Origin: an uncultured Bacteroidota bacterium
Lineage (GTDB): Bacteria > Bacteroidota > Bacteroidia > Bacteroidales > F082
Length of the DNA stretch: 64,000 nucleotides
Assembly: GCA_913055825.1 (NCBI GenBank)
Contig: CAJXKB010000004.1
Coordinates: forward strand, 1-64,000
Reading direction: 5' to 3'
Shown: in pieces, positions 7,260 through 15,723 of the stretch
Layout of the letters: each line of letters begins with the position of its first letter
Position numbering within the stretch: the stretch's first letter is position 1
Notes under the pieces: generated by a model
Databases searched by the model: none
Told to the model about the DNA's origin: nothing
The model's input: only the letters and a program-made list of their open reading frames with translations
Made by a program: the position numbers and the translations under genes

Positions 7260-9257
7260 TTGTTGTTTAAAAATTGGAATGTAAATCTTACACTGTTTTT
7301 CCTTTTTCTCAGCACTGTGGCGTTTCCCCAGATGCTTCCCGATACGCTTTCGATTCCCGAAGTAGAAATTCATACTGCTAAAAAATTAAAGACTGCCGGT
7401 TTACAGGTTGAAAAGGTCGATTCTTTGGTGATGATGCGTGAAGCCGATGTTTCGTTGTCCGATTTACTAAACGCACACAGCACGGTTTTTATTAAAAGTG
7501 AGGGCAGGGGAGCCTTGGCAACGGCTTCTTTTCGTGGAACGGATGCCTCGCATACGGCAGTTTACTGGAATGGTATCAGCCTGAACTCGCCCATGCTGGG
7601 ACAGGTTGACTTTTCACAAATTCCGGTTTATCTGATGAACAGCATTAGTCTGCACCCGGGAGCTTCGTCAATTGTTGACGGGAGTGGCAGCCTGGGGGGA
7701 AGTATCCTCCTGAATACTGCATTGAATTGGAAAAAGCAGTTGGGCATAAAAGTCATGTCGGCTTATGGTAGTTACCGGACATTTAACAACTACCTGAACA
7801 TAAGTGCCGGAACAGCGCGTTTCCAGTCATCCACGCAAGTGTATTCAAACCGGTCAAAAAACGACTTCCCGTTTTACAACAAAAACATTGCTGACATTGA
7901 CCCGGTAACGGGTGCTTATATTTATCCGCTGCAGAAAAATAAATTTGCCAATTATCAGCTTTCGGGGGTGATGCAGTCGTTTGCCTTCCGGTTTAAAAAA
8001 CAATATTTGCTACAACTTCACTATTGGTTCCAAAATTCATCACGTTCGCTGCCACGACTGAACACTTATGAAGGCGATGATTATGCCAACCGCAGCAGGC
8101 AACACTCTCTGGCGCACCGGGCTGTCCTTCATTTGATCCGTTTCGGAAAAAAAAGCCGTTTAGAATGGAATGCCGGACTGGTGGCTGAAAATATGGATTA
8201 CCGCGTACAAAACCTGATCCTGGGAAAGGATTATTATAATGCTGTTTATTCTGTTTCAAAATCGTTAAGTAGTTATAATAAAATAATTTACAGATATCAA
8301 TTATCCGGACGTACCTTGTTAAAGGTTGCGTATGATTTTAATTTTTATCATGTAAATACGCTGGACTCGGTTTCGCAAAACGGATACAACCGGTTTCGGC
8401 GAAATCACCGCGTGTTTTTTTCCTGGCAACAGCAGTTTGGCACGAGGCTTTCCACATCGGTAATTTTACGAAAAGAATGGGTCAATGGATTTTCTATTCC
8501 GCTGATTCCCTATTTCGGATTCGACTGGTCTGTTGACAAAAAAAAGCAGTGGTTGTTGCACGGGAATATCGCGAGAAATTATCATTATCCCGATATGAAT
8601 GATTTGTACTGGCAACCGGGTGGCAACCCTGATTTAAAACCTGAGGAGGGGTTGGCTTCCGAGTTGGGAATGAAGTTCATTCCGGATTGGAAAAAAGTGG
8701 GTTTTCAGGCCGGGCTGACGGCTTTTTATCAGGATATCCGGAATTGGATCCTCTGGATGCCCAGCCCCATGGGGTATTGGACACCCGAAAATATCCGACA
8801 TGTAATTGCCAGAGGTTTCGATGCCCATGTGCAACTGAATGTTCAGATTAATAAGGTTTCGGTATTGCTGAAAGCCGGCTATTCTTTCACCAAAAGCCAA
8901 AACGATGGCAATGCAGGCAGATGGGGTACTGACGCCATCGGTAAACAAATTCCTTACGTACCTGTGCATTCAGGTAATTTTATGGCCGATGTCCGGTGGA
9001 AAGGGTTCAACCTTAGTTGGGTAAACAACGATTATTCGGAGCGTTTTACCACCTCAACAAATGAAAACAGCTTACGCGACTGGCTTTATCCCTATTTTAT
9101 GAATAATCTTTATGTGGGTAAAAAAGTCCGGTGGAAACGGAGCAGCCTGCGTGTTCAGCTGAAGATTTATAATTTGTTTAACGAAGATTACCGCTCGGTT
9201 TTGGGGCGGCCTATGCCGGGACGAAATTATTTGCTGGTACTGACTTATAAGCTATGA
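7260..9257 (+). CDS. btuB: TonB-dependent outer-membrane receptor, BtuB-type (cobalamin)
   Basis: About 665 residues. The plug domain follows the mature N-terminus, with SLSDLLNAHSTVFIKSEG and the TonB-receptor signatures ASFRGTDASHTAVYWNGISL and GASSIVDGSGSLGGSILLNT. A 22-strand barrel region ends in an aromatic C-terminal strand (NYLLVLTYKL). The receptor takes corrinoid from surface partners and moves it across the outer membrane using TonB energy. The frame stays open to an ATG at 7131, but the signal peptide (LLFKNWNVNLTLFFLFLSTV then AFPQ) begins at about 7260, so I place the start at the TTG there; the upstream 43 codons look non-coding. It overlaps the next gene by 4 bp (ATGA). Substrate is assigned from the riboswitch and neighbours. 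Confidence 0.88.
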   Translation: MLFKNWNVNLTLFFLFLSTVAFPQMLPDTLSIPEVEIHTAKKLKTAGLQVEKVDSLVMMREADVSLSDLLNAHSTVFIKSEGRGALATASFRGTDASHTAVYWNGISLNSPMLGQVDFSQIPVYLMNSISLHPGASSIVDGSGSLGGSILLNTALNWKKQLGIKVMSAYGSYRTFNNYLNISAGTARFQSSTQVYSNRSKNDFPFYNKNIADIDPVTGAYIYPLQKNKFANYQLSGVMQSFAFRFKKQYLLQLHYWFQNSSRSLPRLNTYEGDDYANRSRQHSLAHRAVLHLIRFGKKSRLEWNAGLVAENMDYRVQNLILGKDYYNAVYSVSKSLSSYNKIIYRYQLSGRTLLKVAYDFNFYHVNTLDSVSQNGYNRFRRNHRVFFSWQQQFGTRLSTSVILRKEWVNGFSIPLIPYFGFDWSVDKKKQWLLHGNIARNYHYPDMNDLYWQPGGNPDLKPEEGLASELGMKFIPDWKKVGFQAGLTAFYQDIRNWILWMPSPMGYWTPENIRHVIARGFDAHVQLNVQINKVSVLLKAGYSFTKSQNDGNAGRWGTDAIGKQIPYVPVHSGNFMADVRWKGFNLSWVNNDYSERFTTSTNENSLRDWLYPYFMNNLYVGKKVRWKRSSLRVQLKIYNLFNEDYRSVLGRPMPGRNYLLVLTYKL

Positions 9258-10369
9258 AAAATCGGAAATTCAAATGTTTGATTTTTATTGTGTTGATGGC
9301 GTTGCTTTCGTCATGCATGAATGATGATGCATTGCGCGATTTTCACCGATTGGTCGTCCGGCACGATGAAAAAGCGGTTTTTATTGTAAACGAAGGCAAT
9401 TTTATGTACGGAAATGCCTCGCTCACTTTTTACAACCCGAAATCGGGTGAAGTGCAAAACGACATTTTTTACAATACCAATGCTTTGCCGTTGGGCGATG
9501 TGGCCTATTCGATGCAAATCCGGGATTCGTTGGCGTACATCGTGGTAAACAATTCGGGGAAAATCTACATTATGAATGTGAATAATTTCCGATATGTTGG
9601 AAAAATTACCGGGTTTACTTCGCCACGGCATATTCTGTTTTTAAATAGTCACAAAGCCTATGTGAGCGATTTGTATGCACGTTCCATAAGCATTATAGAT
9701 CCTGAAACAAGGCAAATTACGGGCAAAATTGACATTGATGACCATACTCATGATTTTAACAGGCATTCGTCGGAACAGATGATCCGCTTTGGCGATTTTG
9801 TTTTCACCAATTCATGGTCGTACGACAATAAAATTCTGATCATAGACAGTCGTACAGATCGTCTGGTTGATTCCATCACCGTGGCAAAACAGCCCAACAG
9901 CATGGCGCTTGACAAAAACAACAAACTTTGGGTGCTTTCTGACGGTGGGTTTCAGGGGAGTAAATATGGCCGGGCTATGGCAGCACTTACACGTATTGAT
10001 GCCAATAGCAGGAAAGTTGAGAAGGTTTTCCTTTTTGCCGACAGTCTGGCTTCGCCTAACGGCCTAACCATGAATCCTGCACTGGACAGTCTGTATTTCT
10101 TGTACAACAGCTGGGCAGGTGGGAAAATAGCCCGTGCCGGGCTTTATGTTATGGCCGTTAACGACTTGCAACTTCCGGGGGAACCCGTTATCAGCCAAAA
10201 CAACAGGATGTTTTATGCGCTTGGCATTGATCCGTCGTCGGGGCATATTTATTTGTCGGATGCTATTGATTTTGTACAAAGGGGCAAAGTGCTTATCTAT
10301 TCGCAACGATCTGTCTTACTGGATAGCCTGAGGGCCGGAATTATACCTTCGGCGTTTTGTTTCAGGTAG
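9254..10369 (+). CDS. btuG: BtuG-like surface beta-propeller lipoprotein
   Basis: 371 residues with a lipoprotein signal, lipid Cys at residue 21 (LLSSCMND). The rest is a repeated beta-propeller of the YncE/DUF5074 type: FIVNEGNFMYGNASLTFYNP, DSLAYIVVNNSGKIYIMN, NSHKAYVSDLYARSISIIDP, DNKILIIDSRTDRLVDSI. This is the architecture and size of BtuG, the surface lipoprotein that binds B12 very tightly and caps BtuB in Bacteroides. Here it is translationally coupled to the TonB receptor (ATGA overlap) and under a cobalamin riboswitch, so the BtuG assignment rests on three independent lines. A strong hairpin follows the gene and closes the operon. Confidence 0.85.
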   Translation: MKNRKFKCLIFIVLMALLSSCMNDDALRDFHRLVVRHDEKAVFIVNEGNFMYGNASLTFYNPKSGEVQNDIFYNTNALPLGDVAYSMQIRDSLAYIVVNNSGKIYIMNVNNFRYVGKITGFTSPRHILFLNSHKAYVSDLYARSISIIDPETRQITGKIDIDDHTHDFNRHSSEQMIRFGDFVFTNSWSYDNKILIIDSRTDRLVDSITVAKQPNSMALDKNNKLWVLSDGGFQGSKYGRAMAALTRIDANSRKVEKVFLFADSLASPNGLTMNPALDSLYFLYNSWAGGKIARAGLYVMAVNDLQLPGEPVISQNNRMFYALGIDPSSGHIYLSDAIDFVQRGKVLIYSQRSVLLDSLRAGIIPSAFCFR

Positions 10370-10413
10370 GGCGGGCATCACCGGAAAATTTTTAAGGTGA
10401 AACTATAGCGGAC

Positions 10414-10456
10414 AGCCGGTTAAAATATTAGAGACCTTTTTAGACCGGCTTCATTG
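10414..10456 (+). terminator. Terminator hairpin after the B12 operon
   Basis: AGCCGGT (10414-10420) pairs with ACCGGCT (10444-10450), extended by AAAA/TTTT pairing inside the stem. The T-tract is poor, so termination efficiency is uncertain. Confidence 0.55.
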
Positions 10457-10466
10457 ATATTTTATT

Positions 10467-10474
10467 TATTTTTG
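10467..10474 (+). promoter_or_regulatory. Promoter -7 element (TATTTTTG) for DUF4290-murA
   Basis: TAnnTTTG match about 118 bp before the DUF4290 ATG, downstream of the B12 operon terminator. It implies a leader of roughly 110 nt. Confidence 0.45.
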
Positions 10475-10592
10475 CAAACGGAAGCTTTTACAGTACTTTA
10501 CTTTAACTTTTTCCAATTCGTTAGTTACAACCTAAAAAATAAAGATCGCTTACCTGAGCAACTTGTTACACAAAATAGAAGTACACAAAATT

Positions 10593-11231
10593 ATGGAATA
10601 CAATACAGCACGTGAGAAAATGGCCATTCCTGAGTATGGCCGTAATGTCCAAAAAATGGTTCGGTATGTTTTAGGCTTGGAAAACCGTGACGAGCGTACC
10701 CGTGCCGCTTATCTTATTGTCGCAGTGATGGCCAGCATGCATCCTAACATAAAAGAGTCGAACGATTACGAGCATAAGCTCTGGGATCATTTGTACATTA
10801 TTTCCGATTTTAAATTGGATGTGGACAGTCCTTTTCCACCCCCGGACAAGAAAAATGTGACGCGTAAGCCCGATCGCCTTCCTTACAGTGAAGATCACAT
10901 TCGTTATAAACATTATGGCATGCACCTTGAAAAAATGATTTCTCATGCTGTCGATATGGAAGACGGGGATGAAAAAGACGAATTGGTACATCTGATTGCC
11001 AATCAAATGAAAAAATCGTATCTAAACTGGAATCGCGAATCGGTGAGTGATCAGATGATTTTAAATCAATTGGACGAACTTTCGGGTGGAAAGTTGAAAT
11101 TGAAGGAAGGAGATCAGCTTGTTGCCACGAGCACAATATTATCGGTCAAACATACTTCCAAAAAGAAAAAAAGCAACCAAAGAAAAGATAGTAACAGGGG
11201 CAAACGAAATTATAGTCGCAAAAGTTATTAA
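10593..11231 (+). CDS. DUF4290 family protein
   Basis: 212 residues. Matches the Bacteroidota-specific DUF4290 family (N-terminus MEYNTAREKMAIPEYGRNVQ, then YVLGLENRDERTRAAY, RYKHYGMHLEKMI), all-alpha and cytoplasmic, with a very basic Lys/Arg/Ser tail (last 30 residues) that may bind nucleic acid. An in-frame TTG 30 bp upstream exists, but family members begin at this ATG. It lies 2 bp before murA, an arrangement common in the phylum that suggests a link to envelope growth. Function is unknown. Confidence 0.85.
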   Translation: MEYNTAREKMAIPEYGRNVQKMVRYVLGLENRDERTRAAYLIVAVMASMHPNIKESNDYEHKLWDHLYIISDFKLDVDSPFPPPDKKNVTRKPDRLPYSEDHIRYKHYGMHLEKMISHAVDMEDGDEKDELVHLIANQMKKSYLNWNRESVSDQMILNQLDELSGGKLKLKEGDQLVATSTILSVKHTSKKKKSNQRKDSNRGKRNYSRKSY

Positions 11232-11233
11232 AC

Positions 11234-12538
11234 ATGGGGTCTTTTAAAATAATTGGTGGAAAATCTTTGCATGGTTCCATTCGCCCACAGGGGGCAAAAA
11301 ATGAAGCATTGCAAATTATTTGTGCCTGTTTGCTTACCCCGGAAGAGGTTGTTTTGCACAATGTGCCGGATATCAGCGATGTAAATAAGCTGATGGGTTT
11401 GCTCAAAGGGTTAGGCGTCCGCATTGAAAAGCAAGCCCCCGAAACTTACCTTTTACAAGCAAAAACACTTCATCTGGACTATTTGCATAGCGATGATTTT
11501 GCCCGTAAGGCCACCAGTATTCGTGGTAGCATTATGATTTTAGGCCCCTTATTGGCACGTTATGGCAAAGGCGTTATCCCACAACCGGGAGGTGATAAAA
11601 TTGGCCGCCGCAGGTTAGATACACACTTTAACGGTTTGGAAAAACTGGGTGTTATATTTACCTATGATGAAAAAGAAAAACGTTTTGAAGTTGTGGCTAA
11701 GCAACTTAAAGGAAACACGATGTTGTTGGAAGAGGCTTCGGTTACCGGTACGGCAAACATTCTGATGGCGGCTGTTATGGCCAAAGGAAAAACCACAATT
11801 TTTAATGCTGCCTGCGAACCTTACCTTGTTCAGTTGAGTAAAATGCTGAACCGCATGGGAGCTAAAATTTCAGGTATTGGTTCCAACCTGTTGACCATAG
11901 AAGGGGTAAAAGAATTGAAAGGAACAACACATACCATGTTAGCTGATATGATTGAAGTGGGAAGTTTTATCGGTATGGCAGCCATGACACATTCGGAATT
12001 GCGTGTTAAAAATGTTTTTTTAGATGATTTGGGGTTGATCCCGCAGGTGTTCCGTAAACTTGGTGTTGATTTACATCAGGATGGTGAAGATATCCTGATT
12101 CCTGCCAAAGCGGAATATGCCATTGAAACATTTATCGACGGTTCTATTATGACTATTGCCGATGCGCCTTGGCCGGGTTTTACCCCTGACCTGATTAGTA
12201 TTGTGCTGGTGGTGGCTACCCAGGCTAAAGGCAGTGTGTTGATTCATCAGAAAATGTTTGAAAGCCGTTTGTTTTTTGTGGATAAACTCATCGATATGGG
12301 TGCGCGGATTATTCTTTGTGACCCACATCGTGCCACGGTAATTGGCCTTAATGGCGAGCAGCCTTTACGTGGTATCAGGATGACTTCGCCCGACATACGT
12401 GCGGGGGTGGCTTTGCTTATTGCCGCTTTATCTGCCGAAGGTACCAGCATTATCGACAATATTGAACAAATCGACCGGGGTTATCAACAAATTGATGAAC
12501 GCCTGCGTCGCCTCGGTGCGGATATACAGAGGTTGTAG
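11234..12538 (+). CDS. murA: UDP-N-acetylglucosamine 1-carboxyvinyltransferase MurA, Asp-type
   Basis: 434 residues, full length. It transfers enolpyruvate from PEP to UDP-GlcNAc, the first committed step of peptidoglycan synthesis, in the cytoplasm. The PEP-loop motif KNEAL is at 22-26 (GAKNEALQIICA). The catalytic loop reads PQPGGDKIGRRRLDTHFNG, so the position of the usual fosfomycin-reactive Cys (E. coli Cys115) is Asp121. Asp-type MurA enzymes, known from mycobacteria and chlamydiae, are active but intrinsically insensitive to fosfomycin. Other motifs (EEASVTGTANILMAA, RAGVALLIAAL) are intact. Two base pairs separate it from the DUF4290 gene. Confidence 0.97.
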   Translation: MGSFKIIGGKSLHGSIRPQGAKNEALQIICACLLTPEEVVLHNVPDISDVNKLMGLLKGLGVRIEKQAPETYLLQAKTLHLDYLHSDDFARKATSIRGSIMILGPLLARYGKGVIPQPGGDKIGRRRLDTHFNGLEKLGVIFTYDEKEKRFEVVAKQLKGNTMLLEEASVTGTANILMAAVMAKGKTTIFNAACEPYLVQLSKMLNRMGAKISGIGSNLLTIEGVKELKGTTHTMLADMIEVGSFIGMAAMTHSELRVKNVFLDDLGLIPQVFRKLGVDLHQDGEDILIPAKAEYAIETFIDGSIMTIADAPWPGFTPDLISIVLVVATQAKGSVLIHQKMFESRLFFVDKLIDMGARIILCDPHRATVIGLNGEQPLRGIRMTSPDIRAGVALLIAALSAEGTSIIDNIEQIDRGYQQIDERLRRLGADIQRL

Positions 12539-12639
12539 GATTTTAGATGTGAGATGTTTTACGTTGGATATGTTGATGTCTTTGAATGTTTTTTGGCGGG
12601 TTTTGTAATTATCGAACTATACACTTTCCCTTTTTAATG

Positions 12640-12647
12640 TAGTTTTG
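12640..12647 (+). promoter_or_regulatory. Promoter -7 element (TAGTTTTG) for grpE-dnaJ
   Basis: TAnnTTTG element about 104 bp before the grpE ATG; no good -33 partner. A second candidate (AACTTTTG near 12710) lies closer, so which one serves is uncertain. Confidence 0.4.
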
Positions 12648-12653
12648 CGGAAA

Positions 12654-12685
12654 ATTGTCAGCATTCGTATTTTGATGCTGTCAAT
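12654..12685. promoter_or_regulatory. Inverted repeat in the grpE leader
   Basis: ATTGTCAGCAT (12654-12664) and ATGCTGTCAAT (12675-12685) form an 11-bp inverted repeat with one mismatch and a 10-nt spacer. It lies just after the predicted transcription start of the grpE-dnaJ operon. It could be a repressor operator or a leader hairpin. It is not a CIRCE element. Confidence 0.45.
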
Positions 12686-12750
12686 TTGGCCGTATGTTTC
12701 GTGTGGCAAAACTTTTGCATGAGAAACGGGAATTTAAACTGAAGTGAAAA

Positions 12751-13377
12751 ATGAGTGATAAGGAAATAAAAAAAGATACTAAAACGGAGAAAGAAGGTGC
12801 TGAAGATGTAACTTTTGAAAATCAGAAGCAAGTGAGCGAGGAGCCTGAATCTGATAAGGAAAAAGGGGGAAAGACTAAATCGCTTTCCAAAAAGGGTCCA
12901 CGCAAGCCTAAAAAAACATCCTCACAAAAGAAGATAGAAAATCTTCAAAAAAGCCTGGATGAGTTGAACGATAAATATTTGCGACTTTATTCTGAATTTG
13001 ATAACTATCGTAAACGCACTTCAAAAGAACGTATCGAACTGTTAAAGTCGGCTTCTCAGGAGGTGATACTGGATATTTTACCGGTGGTGGACGATTTGGA
13101 ACGTTCTATTCAATCTTTTGAGGAACACAAGCTGAGTAAGGAAGCCAAACAGGGGGTTGAGTTGATTTACAATAAATTGATGAATATACTCAAGCAGAAA
13201 GGCCTGGAAAAGATAGATGCGAAAGAAAAGGATTTCGATACTGATTTTCATGAAGCCATCACAAACATACCGGCACCGAGCAAGGAGTTGAAAGGCAAAG
13301 TGATTGATGTAATTCAAAACGGATATTTGCTAAATGGAAAAATTATTCGCTTTGCCAAAGTTGTTGTAGGACAATAA
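12751..13377 (+). CDS. grpE: Nucleotide exchange factor GrpE
   Basis: 208 residues. An acidic/lysine-rich disordered N-terminus (1-65) precedes the long dimeric coiled coil (66-110: DELNDKYLRLYSEFDNYRKR). The beta-wing domain follows, with the family signature (DILPVVDDLERSI, FDTDFHEAITNIP, GKVIDVIQNGYLLNGKIIRFAKVVVG). GrpE drives ADP release from DnaK. It is followed 55 bp later by dnaJ, the usual chaperone pair; dnaK is not in the window. An inverted repeat in the leader may control heat-shock expression. Confidence 0.97.
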   Translation: MSDKEIKKDTKTEKEGAEDVTFENQKQVSEEPESDKEKGGKTKSLSKKGPRKPKKTSSQKKIENLQKSLDELNDKYLRLYSEFDNYRKRTSKERIELLKSASQEVILDILPVVDDLERSIQSFEEHKLSKEAKQGVELIYNKLMNILKQKGLEKIDAKEKDFDTDFHEAITNIPAPSKELKGKVIDVIQNGYLLNGKIIRFAKVVVGQ

Positions 13378-13432
13378 AAAAACAAACGAAATGGCTTAGC
13401 CGTTTTATATCTTAAAAAAAAGAGGATTTTAC

Positions 13433-14599
13433 ATGAATAAGCGTGATTATTACGACGTATTAGGGGTTTCAAAAAATGCTTCACTCGCTGAGATAAAAAA
13501 GGCCTACCGAAAAATGGCCATCAAATACCATCCCGACAAAAATCCGGATAACAAAGAGGCCGAAGAGAAATTTAAGGAGGCTGCAGAAGCGTATGAAGTG
13601 TTGGGCAACGAAGAAAAGCGCGCCCGATACGACCGTTTTGGCCATGAAGGTGTGCGGGGAGCGGCTTCAAACGGTTTTAGCGGAGGCGGCATGAGCATGG
13701 ATGATATTTTTGAACACTTTGGCGATATTTTCGGTGGGCATTTTGGCTTTGGTAGTGGTGGTTTTGGTGGAAGCGGTTTTGGTAGTAGTTCGGGCCGGCG
13801 CCGGGTAAACAAAGGTTCCAACTTAAGGGTGCGGGTTAAACTGACCCTTTCCGAAATGGCCCATGGCGTTGAAAAGAAAATTAAGATTAAAAAATATGTT
13901 CCCTGTTCCGCATGTGGGGGAACAGGTGCCGCAAAAGGCAGTAAAGCCACTACTTGTCCCACTTGTCATGGTTCGGGGCATGTAACACGTATTACCAATA
14001 CTTTTCTGGGACAAATGCAAACATCGTCTACCTGTCCGCAATGTGGTGGCGAGGGATCTATTATTACCGATAAATGCAGGGTATGTCATGGTGATGGTAT
14101 TGTTCGTGCCGAAGAAGTTATAACCGTAAAGATACCTGCCGGGGTTAACGAAGGAATGCAGTTGAGCATGGGCGGTAAAGGAAATGCTGCTGCACGCGGT
14201 GGAATTCCCGGCGATTTAATTGTACTGATCGAAGAAAAAGCTCATCCCTATTTAAAAAGGGATGGTAACAACCTGTTGTACGATTTGTATGTGAGTTTTC
14301 CTGATGCTGCATTGGGTACTACAGTTGAAATCCCTACTGTGGACGGTAAAGTGCGTGTAAAACTGCCTGCCGGAACACAAGGTGGGAAAGTGATGCGGCT
14401 CAAAGGTAAGGGGCTTCCCGATGTGAATGGTTACGGAAAAGGTGATATTTTGGTAAATGTAAATATCTGGACCCCAAAATCGCTGAGCCATGATGAAAAG
14501 GCGTTGCTTGAAAAACTAAGAAAATCAGGTAATTTTAAACCTAATCCTACTTCCAAAGATAGAAGCTATTTTGACCGTATGCGTGAATTTTTCACTTAG
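13433..14599 (+). CDS. dnaJ: Chaperone DnaJ (Hsp40, class A)
   Basis: 388 residues with complete class A architecture. The J domain (1-70) has HPD at 33-35. The Gly/Phe-rich linker (72-125) includes [14 protein letters not shown] zinc region with four CxxCxGxG modules follows ([32 protein letters not shown]), then two C-terminal peptide-binding beta domains ([10 protein letters not shown]...; [12 protein letters not shown]...). It stimulates DnaK ATPase and delivers unfolded clients in the cytoplasm. Transcribed with grpE. A dispersed 22-bp repeat in inverse orientation starts at its stop codon. Confidence 0.97.
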   Translation: MNKRDYYDVLGVSKNASLAEIKKAYRKMAIKYHPDKNPDNKEAEEKFKEAAEAYEVLGNEEKRARYDRFGHEGVRGAASNGFSGGGMSMDDIFEHFGDIFGGHFGFGSGGFGGSGFGSSSGRRRVNKGSNLRVRVKLTLSEMAHGVEKKIKIKKYVPCSACGGTGAAKGSKATTCPTCHGSGHVTRITNTFLGQMQTSSTCPQCGGEGSIITDKCRVCHGDGIVRAEEVITVKIPAGVNEGMQLSMGGKGNAAARGGIPGDLIVLIEEKAHPYLKRDGNNLLYDLYVSFPDAALGTTVEIPTVDGKVRVKLPAGTQGGKVMRLKGKGLPDVNGYGKGDILVNVNIWTPKSLSHDEKALLEKLRKSGNFKPNPTSKDRSYFDRMREFFT

Positions 14600-14616
14600 T
14601 GTTTGTTAAGAAATAA
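14595..14616 (-). repeat. Inverted copy of the TTATTTCTTAACAA repeat
   Basis: Read on the minus strand it is TTATTTCTTAACAAACACTAAG, overlapping the dnaJ stop. It is the reverse-oriented relative of the two direct copies at 14737 and 15696. Confidence 0.5.
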
Positions 14617-14736
14617 AGTTTACAGAATTGACGCGGTTATTTTTTTTATTTTCGAGGCATAAAAGTTGCGAATAGCCACAGTTTATTTAAGACTTTTATA
14701 ACGATGAAAATAAGTAAAAGAACAAGTCAAAATGAT

Positions 14737-14764
14737 AAGGTTATTTCTTAACAAGCACTTAGGA
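14737..14764 (+). repeat. 28-bp direct repeat, left of the ABC gene
   Basis: Begins AAGGTTATTTCTTAACAAGC and ends 4 bp before the ABC ATPase ATG. Identical at 26 of 28 positions to 15696-15723. Confidence 0.65.
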
Positions 14765-14768
14765 TATT

Positions 14769-15695
14769 ATGTATAAACTCCAGGCACTCGACGTTACAAA
14801 ACGCTATGATAAATTCATGGCGCTGGATCGTGTGAGTATTGAAATTCCCAATCAGTCGATTTATGGTCTGCTGGGCCCCAATGGTGCCGGAAAAACTACG
14901 TTAATCAGAATTATTAATATGATTAGTGCAGCTGACGGGGGGCGTATTTTGCTGGAAGGAAAGCCGATTCGGCAGGAGGATATAATAAAAATCGGTTACC
15001 TGCCCGAAGAAAGGGGCTTGTATAAAAAAATGAAAGTGGGCGAACAAGCCTTATACCTGGCCCGCTTAAAAGGAATGACGGCCCACGACGCCCGCTCCCG
15101 CCTGAAATACTGGTTTGAGAAGTTTGAGATGGACTCCTGGTGGAACAAAAAAGTGGAAGACCTTTCCAAAGGGATGCAGCAAAAAGTGCAGTTTATCGTA
15201 ACTATTCTTCACGATCCGAAATTGCTCATTTTTGATGAACCTTTCAGCGGTTTTGATCCTATCAACGTCAATCTCCTGAAAGAAGAAATCCTGAACTTGC
15301 AAAAGCAGGGGGCTACCATTATTTTTTCGACACATAACATGGCTTCCGTGGAGGAGCTTTGTGATCATATTGCACTGATTCACAAAGGAAAAAAAATACT
15401 TTCCGGTGAGATTCATTCCATAAAAGAAGAAAATAAATCGCATCTTTTTGAGCTGGCTTACCGCACCGAAACTAAACTCGAAAGCCTGCTGAATCAGCAG
15501 CAGTTCTCTATTATTGAAAACAAACCCGACCATAATCATCAAATTGCCCGGATTAAGATGCTGGACACGTCGGTTCGTTCCAATGATTTATTAAAGCAAA
15601 TTATTTCCGGAGTTGAGATTATTTCTTTCCGTGAAATTCTACCTTCTATCAACGATATTTTTATCAGGGAGGTGAGCGGAAAGGATGAAGGGTAA
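14769..15695 (+). CDS. ABC transporter ATP-binding protein (NatA-like, DUF4162)
   Basis: 308 residues. The nucleotide-binding domain (about 4-215) has Walker A GPNGAGKT (36-43), signature DLSKGMQQKVQF, Walker B LLIFDEPFSG and a switch His (FSTHNM). The C-terminal DUF4162 part is typical of ATPases paired with NatB/ABC-2 type exporters. It would energise export of ions, drugs or peptides at the inner membrane. The expected permease gene is missing on either side. The gene is bracketed by a 28-bp direct repeat that starts immediately after its stop codon. It is intact, so it may work with a permease elsewhere or be a relic of a disrupted operon. Confidence 0.92.
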   Translation: MYKLQALDVTKRYDKFMALDRVSIEIPNQSIYGLLGPNGAGKTTLIRIINMISAADGGRILLEGKPIRQEDIIKIGYLPEERGLYKKMKVGEQALYLARLKGMTAHDARSRLKYWFEKFEMDSWWNKKVEDLSKGMQQKVQFIVTILHDPKLLIFDEPFSGFDPINVNLLKEEILNLQKQGATIIFSTHNMASVEELCDHIALIHKGKKILSGEIHSIKEENKSHLFELAYRTETKLESLLNQQQFSIIENKPDHNHQIARIKMLDTSVRSNDLLKQIISGVEIISFREILPSINDIFIREVSGKDEG

Positions 15696-15723
15696 AAGGT
15701 TATTTCTTAACAAACACTCAGGA
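15696..15723 (+). repeat. 28-bp direct repeat, right of the ABC gene
   Basis: Begins right after the ABC stop codon (AAGGTTATTTCTTAACAAAC) and matches 14737-14764 at 26 of 28 bases. Confidence 0.65.

Noticed and set aside
13504-13962. 152-codon open frame antisense to dnaJ
   Set aside because: Pro/Lys-rich low-complexity product caused by the Gly/Phe region of DnaJ read backwards.
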